A stretch of 64,000 nt of DNA, taken from the NCBI GenBank assembly GCA_018398575.1, contig JAGTXZ010000003.1, forward strand, positions 620,001-684,000, written 5' to 3'. This stretch comes from Ampelomyces quisqualis. Its lineage: Eukaryota > Ascomycota > Dothideomycetes > Pleosporales > Phaeosphaeriaceae. A program made the translations under genes and the position numbers. This document shows positions 49,039 through 59,108 of the stretch, piece after piece. A model generated the notes under the pieces. The model made no database searches and was not told where the DNA came from. It was given only the letters and a program-made list of their open reading frames with translations. The stretch's first letter is position 1; the number at the start of each line of letters is the position of its first letter.

Positions 49039-50260
49039 GTACTAGAGCTAAGCAACAACCTTAATAGTTATTTAGCTAGATAATATTACTATAACTACAA
49101 ATAAATTAGTCTAAAACAGCTAACAAGTTATTTAAATACTGCTTACGCTAGTTATAGATAGCATTATAAGGAGAAGTAACCTTCTTATAGATATACAGCT
49201 TAGAAGTCTTATTACTATAATAACTAGAGAAGATTAGCTTTACAGAAGATATCTAAGCAATAGACTAAGGGGTAGGCAGAGAGGCTATTAGAGTTAGCGT
49301 GCGATGCTAAGCAATCTAAGCTTAAAGCTTACTATTACCTATACTCTAAGTCTTAGCTAGCTTACTACAAGCCTAGAGAGTTGTTAGAACTTTAATAGAC
49401 AACTTAGGAAAGCCTAAATTGTTATTAGAGAAGCCTAGGTCGCTGTTAAGGAAGCCTAGGCTATAATTAGAGAAACTAGGTAAATCTCTAGAAATTAACT
49501 ATGCTATATTATAGAACTTATTACTAGACTCTAAAGCAACAGTTATAGGCAAATATAATAGACGCAGAATTAGGCTATATAGGCAAGAATTTTAGAGCAA
49601 CGCGTGTTTAAGCTGCTAAAGAAGCTTATTTATTATAGCTAAGGTAGTAGCGTTAGGCAGGGGCAGTAGAGAAGTTATTAGAAGAGTTTAGAAAGCTAGT
49701 AAAATTCTCTTAGCACCCTTAGGCTTAGCAAACAGCTCTCTAAACAGCAGTAGCTTAGGCAACAGCCTATACACTATAGCTAAAGCTTTAGTAGCCTTAC
49801 TAGATAGAGAGGGAGTAGAAGAGTACTACGGGCTACTCTTAGAACTAGGCTATAGCCTATAGAGAGATTAAGGAGCAGGCAGAGGCAGCGTTAGGCGCAG
49901 TAGAAAGCAAATAAGCAGGCAATATTGAGTAGTAGTGTAGAAATCTATACTAAGTAAGGTAATTAATAGGCTTAGAAAAGAGTATAAGAGTATAAAAGTA
50001 AAGGAAGAGTAGAGAATTTAATAAAAGCCTAAGTAACACGCAGTTAAAACAATGCGCCTAACAACACGCTAGTTAGGTAAGAGAAAAATAATAAACAGCA
50101 GTAACAGAGCGTTAGTTAATTAGTAAATTAGAAAAGAAAAGAGGCTTCTTTTTTGTAAGTAGAGAAGAAAGCAGTACCTTCTAGCACAGCTATAAACTCT
50201 AAAGATACGTTAAAAGAAAAGAGTTAATTTTATAGTAAGCTACTACAAAAACAAGATCTA
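49039..50260. other. Gy-D tail between ORF-A and ORF-B
   Basis: This stretch is rich in AG/CT words such as GCAACAG and CTAGG with short imperfect repeats (for example AAGCCTAGG-type units near 49415-49480). It matches 57900-59108 in reverse. I see no frame I can support; it may be the end of ORF-A or an untranslated spacer. Confidence 0.5.
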
Positions 50261-50264
50261 TAAT

Positions 50265-51496
50265 AGAAAACTCTAATTGTTAGAAGAGTTGTTTAGACTA
50301 CCTAAGCTATTACTAAAGGCATCTATATTAACATCCCTAACTAATAGATTACTATTACTAGCTTCTAGGCTAGTATTATTAACGCTACGCTTTGCACTAG
50401 CTAAAGGCCTACTAATATTAAGCTAAGCTAAAGCCTTATTAGTAACAGTATTAACAGCATTATTAGTATCCTTATTAACTATAGCTAACTTAGGATCTAA
50501 CTAAGCCTTCTTGCAAGGCAACTTCTTAACTCTATAGCCCTTTATAGATAGACTAGAAATGCAACGCTTACTAGGAGATAGAGTGCCTAAGGGCCCTTTA
50601 GAGTTATAGCTAGCTTTAGAAGAGTTTTTAGAGACCTTGCTAGCATTAAAGTCTAGGCTTTAACAAGCTTTTCTAGCTAACAACTTTACAAAATCTAGTA
50701 GACTAGACTTGCTTAAAGCTCTAAAGCTACTAAGCTTCTTTACTAGGGTTAGTAAACTGCAATTGCGCAAATTCTTAGAAGGCGAGTTGTTAAGAATAAG
50801 AGGGCTAGGAGTAATATAGAAGAGCTTAATAGCCCTAGTGCCCTTAACGCTGCGTAAAATAACTAGAGCGCCTATAAATAATTAGCAAATAACTCTAAAA
50901 AAATAACAGAAAAGAATAACTAAAAAGGCGTTAGCTACTTACAATTTATTAAACACTACTCTTTAGTAGAAAAGAACAAGTAGTTACTATAAAGTATAAT
51001 TATTTAGTAGCTTACCCTAGAACCTAAATTGTATACATAAGCTAGCAGACTTAAATGTTTAACTAGCTCTTGCGCAGTAACTATATAAGTACTTAAACTT
51101 ATTCTTAATAGAAGCTATATTAATAGCGCAGTTAGTATAGCTTAGGATTAAGCTCTTAATACAGGTATTATAGATCTTATACTTCTTAGCTTTAGAGTTG
51201 TTCTTAAGGCTAAAGTAATTGCCTAGCGTAGAAAGCAACTTGTTAATGTGTAGAGGCCTATTAGTTTTAATAACTAAGCTTACCTATTTATCTCCTAAGT
51301 AAGGGCTAACAGTAAGCAGTAATAGATAAGGCCTAAAGGTTTTCTCTGCAGACTTAAGAGTAACAAAGACTAACTAGAGCTTAGTAATAAGAGAGTAGCT
51401 TAGCTTTCTATCCTTGTTTAATTTAACTAGCGTAAATGTTAGTACACGTTTAGCTTAACTTATTAACAAACTAGCACTTACTCTAGTTAATTACAT
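50265..51496 (-). pseudogene. antisense ORF-A of Gy-D copy 1 (Cys cluster, one intron)
   Basis: This is the minus-strand counterpart of 56648-57880. A start ATG lies at 51496-51494. The same frame stays usable upstream to MPIYNLFLS at 52267, so the true start may be there. The exon 1 Cys cluster is at about 51085-50945. A 71 bp intron (50942-50872, GTAAGT to ATAG) is not a multiple of three and must be removed to join exon 2, which is Ser/Lys/Asn-rich. See copy 2 for details. Confidence 0.58.
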
Positions 51497-52420
51497 TACT
51501 ATAGCTAGAATAGTTAACTAGGTACCTATAAACTAGAAAGCAAGTATCTCTATTAGGCCTAGAAACAAGCTTATTTTTTATTATAGCTTAAAGATAAAGG
51601 TAAGGTGCAACTAAGAGGCTAAGAAAGTGTTAGGTACGTGTATTAGGAAAACTCTAATTAACTAAAGACAAAGCGTTAACTAAGTAACTATTAGTAACAG
51701 CTAGGCTAGAAACTTAGAGCCCTAAAGTAAGAATGCGCTAAATTACAAGAAGAGGTAGCTAAGTAGGTAAGAGAGCAGAGTATACGCTAGAGCAAAGTAG
51801 TATAGCTGCGTATAGATAAGTTACTTTAAAAGCAAATAGAGGTAGTAAAGTAGAAGAGTAACAAGCAGATAATACAAACTAAGCTAGAGCTAGTTAAAAC
51901 GCCTGTTAATAAGGTAGAGGAGTTAAGTAGCTAATTACAGTATAGCAGCAGTAAAGTTGCGCGTTAGGCAGGTTAAAAAAGAGAGAGGTGTAGAGTAGGT
52001 AGCTAGCAATAAGGGCAATAGAGATTAAATAACAAGTAGAGTAGCTAAGAGAGAGTAGAGCTAAAAGGCAAGGTAAAGTTAGCTAACGCAAGACTTGTTA
52101 TAATAGGAGTAGTCTAAAGCGTTTGTAGTTATAACGCAAGTCTGCCTAGGCAACACTACTATAACACTAGGTAAAGTTAGAATAACGTAGGCTAATAGTG
52201 CTTTAGCGTTTAGGTAAGAGAGTAAGATAGTAACGTAAGGAGATAGGAAAAGATTGTAAATAGGCACTACTTCTTTACTAAAGGCCTGTTAGTTACTACT
52301 TTAGCATTACAAAAAGTTTAGAGTTGTTTTTCCTTAGAAGTTAGTTCTTTTGTTTAAGTATTTTAGTTTTGCGTTTAGTATAAAAGAGAAGAGGCCTTTT
52401 TCTATAGATTAGGGGAGAAA

Positions 52421-52606
52421 TATAGTAAAGTAACATAGAAAGTAAGTCTAAAGAATGCCTAGGGCACAGCTAAGAGCATAAATAAGATACAATAGCTAAA
52501 GGGCTATTAGAGAATAATAACCTAGAAGGATACACATACCTAAAATAAGATATTTAATTCTATATCAAATCTAATATGCCCTAGAGGTAAATAATGCTCT
52601 ACTATA
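52421..52606 (+). repeat. Gy-D copy 1 3' LTR (186 bp)
   Basis: It starts TATAGTAAAG (formerly TGTAG) after the purine tract GATTAGGGGAGAAA and ends CTACTATA. It carries the empty target site of FB3 at 52483-52493. Confidence 0.92.
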
Positions 52607-52732
52607 ACGTAGTAACTAAGTTAGAGCAGATTTAGAGTACTTTTAGCGCTGCTTCTACTATCTCTTGTATAATCTGTTACTAAGCCTTTATAAGGTATTA
52701 GATGTTGCATATATTTGTATGTGTTTATTATA
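52607..52732 (-). repeat. Gy-A copy 3 5' LTR, piece 3 (outer end)
   Basis: The outer part of the Gy-A LTR (compare 3407-3532) resumes after Gy-D at the duplicated ACGT. It ends at TTTATTATA, the mutated complement of TGTAACAAA. Together with pieces 1 and 2 it gives about 305 bp, matching the 299-300 bp LTR. Confidence 0.85.
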
Positions 52733-53141
52733 GTCTTCTTCTACCTAGAAGTATTTGTTAAACTAAAAGATCTAAGTCTTAAGTTTATTATAGTCTCTAT
52801 AGTAGAGATTAGGTTTATTAACCTTAAGTCTAGGTTATTCTACTTAGAAAGGCTTAGGTATATCTATTGTAATATTACTACTTATTATAAGAGTGTTTAA
52901 AGTGAAAAGACAATTAGTCTAGTAGTAAATAATAAGAATACTAGTATAGACTAAGAGTATAGCTAGAGTTAGTTTTTGTAGATAGGTATAGAGTTACTTT
53001 AGATACAAAGGGTATTATTACTAAGATAGTAAAGGCTAAAGCTTTCTAAAAAGAGTAATAATAGTTAAATAGCTAGTTACTTATATAAGTATCTATAATA
53101 TAAGTTAAATATAATAATCTATAAGGGTTTGTTATAGTTTC
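52733..53141 (+). repeat. unplaced sequence U, copy 2
   Basis: Bases 52905-53141 match 4372-4137 in reverse. A plus-strand frame runs from about 52739 with only TAG/TAA interruptions (KFIIVSIVEIRFINLKSRLF, later LKLSKKSNNS). Its stop-free piece is 52715-52900, which begins inside the Gy-A LTR and so does not start at a true start codon. I recognise no domain. It is cut by the Co-A copy 2 LTR at 53142. Confidence 0.5.
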
Positions 53142-53359
53142 TGTAACAGAGTATATAAATTAGCAGATTACAGGATTGTTACGTGTAATACCTAAGTATG
53201 TTACTAAGAAAGTAAGGATCTATTTAGGACTAGACTAACTAATTAAGCTGTCTCTTAGCTTAGTGTATTTAATCTAATCTATCTTTACATAGTATAGAAC
53301 AAGTAATACAATCTTTTTACTTATAACAATTTAATCTATAGTATTGCTTAGCTTCTATA
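53142..53359 (+). repeat. Co-A copy 2 5' LTR (218 bp)
   Basis: It aligns end to end with the two LTRs of copy 1. It is followed by GTTATAAGCCCTGCGTTAT, the half initiator tRNA-Met primer site (53360-53378). Confidence 0.9.
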
Positions 53360-53499
53360 GTTATAAGCCCTGCGTTATAAGACTGTAGTGTTAATTTCTT
53401 CTGCGCACCTTATATTGCTAAGGTACTACTTAGATTAATAATTACTCTAAAACTTCTTGAAAACTTATTTTAAATACTCTTTACAAACCAACTAGTTAC

Positions 53500-55561
53500 T
53501 AATTATAGACTTCTATTCTAATAACAAGATTAGCCTAGACGTTCTATTAAATAGTTAGTTAGACTAGCTGTACTAGTTTGTGTAACTCTAGCTTTATGCT
53601 TGCAATAAAGAAGTCTAGGATTAGATTAACCTAGACAGCAACACAGTGCTCCTAATTAACAATTAGAAACCTAAATATCTAGAGCTTCTAGCTGCTCTAA
53701 GTTACCTAGTCTCCGCTTTACTACCTAGAGCTACTAATCTAGAAACGCAAATATGCGATAAAGTCTTTAATTAATATTATCTAAAGCTAGTTGCTTATAA
53801 AGTTACCTGTAGCAGTTACAAGAAAGACGTTTGCTAATACAAAGTTAATATATTAAAATAGACTAGGCAAGCGGCTAAGCTTAGCAACGTCTAGGAATAG
53901 ATTAGTTAAATAGTAGCTAAGGATCTAATAGCACTAGCTGCGATTAAAATACTTAACTCTTTAGAAACAACTTCCTAAGCCTTTATTAGGATCCTTAAGT
54001 ACAACCTTGCTCTAATAGATAATAATACTATACACCTAGTTAGGCAGCAATATTAAGCCTATCTAGAAAAGGCTAGGCATAGTAGAATTACTCTAGATAA
54101 ATAGTTTAGCAAATAGTAAGTTATCTATAGGAAGGCTTAAGCGTTTTAAGTTACAGAGATAAAAGGATAACTTGCCCTTACTAATTTTTTAAACTTCCTA
54201 TCTACTAGGATTACTTCTGACTAGGCTTAATTAATACGTTAGGATATTATTAAAGATGCAGCTTTTGGTTAACTAGCTATAACTATGTATAATCTAGCTA
54301 AAATCTTCTCTCTTATACTTTAGGAGTAAGCAGTCCTTACTACCAAAGGAAAGTCCTATTTAGCCTTTGCAACCCTTAGAAATATTAAGAACTTAGAAAA
54401 TAAGAACTCTAATCTAAAGAACAAAGGCAAAGACAATTTAAAGCTAAAACCTTACCCTTATAAGAACAATAAAAAGTATAAATAGGACCTAATAGATTAT
54501 CTCTAACTAAAGACTATAATTACTAGATTAGCTCTACTAAGAAAAGTACTAATTAAGATCTCTAATTTTAACTAAAAGGAGGTGCTTAAGCAGCTTAACA
54601 CTTCTAAGTAGGCTGCACTTAATAATAAGATTAAGAAAGCTAGTTAGATACTACCTATTGTAGCTAGCTAGTTAAGTTCTAAGACTAAGGCAGTAATATA
54701 TCTAGAAGATGTTGTAGTAGTACTAATTAACTTAGCTACTTTTAATTAGAAACCTAATGTTACTAATCTAGACTTTAGAGTGTACACAACTATATTTATA
54801 ACTTATTTACTTTTAAGAAGCACTATTTACAATAGAGCTAGTGTAGTGTACCTTGTTAATAATTAGTTACTTCTTATTCTAGAAACGTTTAGTTTTACCT
54901 AATCTAAAGAAAGAGTTAAGGCTAGAATACAGTTACTTTCTGTAACTAGGTATAGCAATTAAGTAATTAAGAACGTCTTATATAGTCTAGAAAGTCTTTA
55001 TAGAAGAAACCTAAGGCTTAAAAAAGTTAAAGTTATTAATAGCTTTTATATAAACATTGTATTTGCAGCACTACTTAAGCAGAGAGGTATATAGCATAGT
55101 AGATTAGATAGTACTCTTTAGTTTAGATTATATAAGCAGAACGTTATTAGATATAAGCTTTATAAAGCTTATAACCTTTTGTTTATTAAATATAACTAGG
55201 TTATACGCTATGTTCTATAACTACTAATCCTTTACACGTTATATTAATCTAATATTAATTACTTAAGAGATAATAACAAGGATCTATAGCATAAACAGTT
55301 AGGCTACCTAGGCTAGTAAGTACTCTAAGCTCTTGCCTAGTTAGCCTAAAACGTTAAGATAAATAGGACTAAAAGGATTAATTGTTAGAACTGCTTAGTT
55401 ACCTGTGCAGCTTAAGTAGTCTTATAAAGGCTAAGAGAAAGATTACTATAACTATTCTATTAAGTTTCTTAAGATCTGTTTAATATGCTAACTAGAAGGC
55501 TTTATAAAGAATAGTCCTTAATTATTAAGAAGAACTACTTAGGCAAGCTTTTTAACTATAA
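53500..55561 (+). pseudogene. Co-A copy 2 gag, protease and integrase start
   Basis: The Gag-like N-terminal part reads ISLDVLLNSQLDQLYQF-like sequence (about 53530), then a long helical region to about 54300, then a Lys/Asn-rich stretch (about 54390-54480). The protease region lies at about 54770-54900 (LDFRVYTT, VVYLVNN). The GAG-pre-integrase motif is at about 55286-55310 (QHKQLGYLG, equivalent to HRRLGHLG), followed by INCQNCLVTC, the Cys pair of the integrase zinc region. The frame is cut at 55561. Stops are TAG/TAA. Confidence 0.8.
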
Positions 55562-55579
55562 TGTAAGAGGTTTGTATAG
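55562..55579 (-). repeat. 18 bp stub of a reversed Gy-B LTR
   Basis: TGTAAGAGGTTTGTATAG is the complement of the Gy-B LTR end CTATACAAACCTCTTACA. A Gy-B element therefore entered Co-A copy 2 here and was interrupted 18 bp inside its LTR by Gy-D copy 2. The rest must lie beyond the window. Confidence 0.75.
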
Positions 55580-55765
55580 TGTAGTAGAGCGTTATTTACT
55601 TCTAAGGCCTATCGGATTTGATATAGATTTGAATATATTATTATTAGGTGTGTGTGTTGTTAGTTCTTCTGTCCTCTAATAGCCCTTTAGCTATTATATC
55701 TTGTCTATGCCCTTAGCTGTGCCCTAAGCGTTCTTTAGACTTACTTCCTATGTTACTTTACTACA
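55580..55765 (-). repeat. Gy-D copy 2 3' LTR (186 bp)
   Basis: The plus-strand ends are TGTAGTAGAG and CTTTACTACA, both intact TG/CA ends, so this copy defines the LTR boundaries for the family. Confidence 0.92.
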
Positions 55766-55918
55766 TCTCTTCCCTAATCTATAGAAAGAAGCCCCTTCTC
55801 TTTTATGCTAACTACAAAACTAAAATGCTTAAACAAAAGGACTAACTCCTAAAGAAAAACAACTCTAAACTTTTTGTAATGCTAAAGTAGTAACTAACAG
55901 GCTTTTAGTAAAAGAGTA

Positions 55919-57880
55919 GTGCCTATTTACAATCTTTTCTTATCTCTTTACGTTACTATCTAACTCTCTTACCTAAATGCTAAAGCGCTATCAGCCTACG
56001 TTATTCTAACTTTACTAGGTGTTGTAGAGGCGTTGCCTAGGCAGACTTGCGTTGCAACTGCAAACGCTTTAGACTACTCTTATTACAATAAATCTTGCGT
56101 TAGCTAACTTTACCTTACCTTTTAGCTCTACTTTCTTTTAGCTGCTTGCTCTACGCCTCTCTCTCTCTTAACCTACCTAACATATAACTTTACTACTGCT
56201 ATACTACAATTAGCTACTTAACTTCTCTACTTTGTTAACAAGCGTTTTAACTAGCTCTAGCTTAGTTTACATTGTCTGCTTGTTACTTTCTTACCTTACT
56301 ACCTCTATTTGCTTTTAAGGCAACTTATCTGCACGCAGCTACACTACTTTGTTCTAGCGTACACTCTACTCTCTTACCTACTTAACTGCCTCCTCTTGTA
56401 ATCTAACGCATTCTTACTTTAGGGCTCTAAGTTCCCAGCTTAGTTGTTGCTAATAGTTGCTTAGTTAACGCCTTGCCTTTAGTTAATTAGAATTTTCCTA
56501 ATACACGTGCCTAACACTTCCTTAGCCTCTTAATTGCACTCTGCCTTTATCTTTAAGCTATAATAAAGAACAAGCTTGTTTCTAAGCCTAATAGAGATAC
56601 TTGCTTTTTAGTTTACAGATACCTAGTTAACTGTTCTAGCTATAGTAATGTAATTAACTAGAGTAAGTGCTAGTTTATTAATAAGTTAAGCTAAACGCGT
56701 ACTAACATTTGCGCTAGTTAAATTAAATAAGAATAGGAAGCTAAGCTGCCCTCTTATTGCTAAGCTCTAGTTAGTCTTTGTTGCTCTTAAGTCTGCAGGG
56801 AAAACTTTTAAGCCTTATCTGCTACTGCTTGCTGTTAGCCCTTATTTAGAAGCTAAGTAGGCAAGCTTAGTTATTAAAACTAATAGGCCTCTGCATATTA
56901 ATAAGTCGCTTTCTACTCTAGGCAATTACTTTAGCCTTAAAGATAACTCTAGAGCTAAGAAGTACAAGATCTACAACGCTTACATTAAGAGCTTAATCCT
57001 AAGCTATACTAACTGCGCTATTAACATAGCTTTTATTAAGAGTAAGTCTAAGTACTTATATAGTTGCTGCACAAAAGCTAGTTAGACGTTTAAGTCTGCT
57101 AGCTTGTATATGCAGTTTAGGTTCTAAGGTAAGCTGCTAAACAATAGTACTTGTAGCAACTGCTTGTTTTTTTCTACTAAAGAGTAGTGTTTAATAAATT
57201 GTAAGTAGCTAACGCCTTTTTAGTCATTTTTTTTTGTTATTTCTTTAGAGTTATTTGCTAATTATTTATAGGCGCTCTAGTTATTCTGCGTAGCGTTAAG
57301 GGCACTAGGGCTGTTAAGCTCTTCTATATTACTTCTAGCCCTCTTATTCTTAACAACTTACTTTCTAAGAACTTGCGCAATTGCAGTTTACTAACCCTAG
57401 CAAAGAAGCTTAGTAGCTTTAGGGCTCTAAGTAAGTCTAGTCTACTAGATTTTGCAAAGTTGTTAGCTAAGAAGGCTTGTTAAAGCCTAGACTTTAATGC
57501 TAGTAAAGTCTTTAAAAACTCTTCTAAAGCTAGCTACAACTCTAAGGGGCTCTTAGGCACTCTATCTCCTAGTAAGCGTTGCATTTCTAGTCTATCTATA
57601 AAGAGCTGTAGAGTTAAGAAGTTGCTTTGCAAGAAGGCTTAGTTAGATCCTAAGTTAGCTGTAGTTAATAAGAATGTTAAGGAGGATACTAATAATGCTG
57701 TTATTAACAAGGCTTTAGCTTAGCTTAATATTAGTAAGCCTTTAACTAGTGTAAAGCGTAGCGTTAATAATACTAGCCTAGAAGCTAGCAATAGTAATCT
57801 ATTAGTTAGAGATATTAATATAGATGCCTTAAGTAATAGCTTAAGTAGTCTAAACAACTCTTTTAACAATTAGAGTTCTC
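55919..57880 (+). pseudogene. antisense ORF-A of Gy-D copy 2 (Cys cluster, one intron)
   Basis: This frame is antisense to Gy-D pol. A likely start is ATG 56648; the same frame extends up to GTG 55919 (ATG in copy 1), so the protein may be longer. Exon 1 contains KTFKPYLLLLAVSPY, then a Cys cluster at about 57060-57203: YSCCTKA, then NSTCSNCLFF, then E-CLINC. An intron at 57201-57271 (GTAAGT, TGCTAAT, ATAG; 71 bp) joins in phase to exon 2, which reads SSPLILNNLLSKNL and a long Ser/Lys/Asn-rich part. Paired CxxC with a GxxxxNSTCxNC-like segment resembles the fungal DUF3716 type, an uncertain match. Only TAG/TAA stops occur. Function unknown. Confidence 0.58.
57201..57271 (+). other. intron of ORF-A
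   Basis: 71 bp with donor GTAAGT, branch-like TGCTAAT (57256-57262) and acceptor TATAG. Its length is not a multiple of three, and the frames on both sides join only after removal. It is conserved at 50872-50942 in copy 1. Confidence 0.6.
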
Positions 57881-59108
57881 TATTGTAGATCTTGTTTTTG
57901 TAGTAGCTTTTTTGTAAAATTAACTCTCTTCTTTTAACGTATCTTTAGAGTTTATAGCTGTGCTAGAAGGCACTGCTTTCTCCTCCTCCTATAAAAAAGA
58001 AGCCTCTTTTCTTTTCTAATTTTCTAATTAATTAACGCTCTGTTACTACTATTTGTTGTTTTTCTCTTACCTAACTAGCGCGTTGTTAGGCGCGTTGTTT
58101 TAACTGCGCGTTACTTAGGCTTTTATTAAAACTCTACTTTACCTTTACTCTTAGACTTTTACACTATCTTTTTAAGCCTATTAATTACTTTACTTAGTAT
58201 AGATTTTTACGCTGCTGCTTAATATTACCTGCTTATTTGTTTTCTGCTGCGCCTAACGCTGCCTCTGCCTGCTCCTTAATCTCTTTGTAGGCAATAGCCT
58301 AGTCCTAAGAGTAGCCTATAGCACTCTTCTACTCTCTCTTTGTCTAGCAAGGCTGCTAAGGCTTTAGCTGTAGTGTATAGGCTGTTGCCTAAGCTACTGC
58401 TATTTAGAGAGCTGTCTGCTAAGCCTAAGGTTGCTAAGAGAATTTTGCCTACTCTCTAAACTCTTCTAACAACTTCTCTACTGCCTCTACCTAACGCTGC
58501 TGCTTTAGCTACAATTAATAAGCTTCTTTAGCAGCTTAAACACGCGTTGCTCTAAAATCCTTGCCTGCGCAGTTCTATTCTGCGTCTATTATACTTGCCT
58601 ATTACTGTTGCTTTAGAGTCTAGTAATAAGTTCTATAATGCAGTAAAGTTAATCTCTAGAGATTTGCCTAGTTTCTTTAATAATAGCCTAGGCTTCCTTA
58701 ACAGCAATCTAGGCTTCTCTAATAACAACTTAGGCTTTCTTAAGTTGTCTATTAAAGTTCTAATAACTCTCTAGGCTTATAGTAAGCTAGCTAAGACTTA
58801 GGGTATAAGTAATAGTAAGCTTTAAGCCTAGATTGCTTAGCATTGTACGCTAACTCTAACAGCCTCTCTGCTTGCCCCTTAGTCTGTTGCTTAGACATCT
58901 CCTGCAAAGCTAATTTTCCCTAGTTATTATAGTAATAAGACTTCTAAGCTGTACATCTATAAGAAGGTTACTTTCCTTTATAATACTATTTATAACTAGC
59001 GTAAGCAGTATTTAAATAACTTGTTAGCTAATTTAGGCTAATTTATTTATAGTTAAGGCAATATTATCTAGCTAAATAACTATTAAGGTTATTGCTTAGC
59101 TCTAGTAC
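57881..59108. other. Gy-D copy 2 tail between ORF-A and ORF-B
   Basis: This is the counterpart of 49039-50260. It contains CT-rich words and short AACAACTTAGGCTTTCT-like repeats near 58690-58745. I cannot support a gene. Confidence 0.5.

Larger units (their letters stand above)
24326..52606 (+). mobile_element. Gy-D copy 1, very large gypsy element with nested insertions
   Basis: This plus-strand LTR element has 186 bp LTRs (24326-25348 with FB3 inside, and 52421-52606) and a 4 bp target duplication ACGT (24322-24325 and 52607-52610). It sits in the Gy-A LTR. It holds FB3, FB4, Co-A copy 1 and Gy-E. Subtracting these with their target duplicates leaves about 12.5 kb, large for a fungal gypsy element. 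Order: LTR, leader, gag, protease, RT, RNase H, integrase, two antisense spliced ORFs, polypurine tract, LTR. No chromodomain is visible. A second copy begins at 55580 in reverse. Confidence 0.9.
53142..55561 (+). mobile_element. Co-A copy 2, truncated
   Basis: This is the 5' part of a Ty1/copia element on the plus strand: LTR 53142-53359 (TGTAACAGAG to TTCTATA), primer-binding site, Gag and protease and the start of integrase. It breaks off at 55561, where a reversed Gy-B LTR stub begins. It matches 35957-33550 in reverse. Confidence 0.9.

Noticed and set aside
52079..52267. 62-codon minus-strand frame as an independent gene
   Set aside because: It is in phase with Gy-D ORF-A and is more simply its possible N-terminal extension; it was mentioned there.
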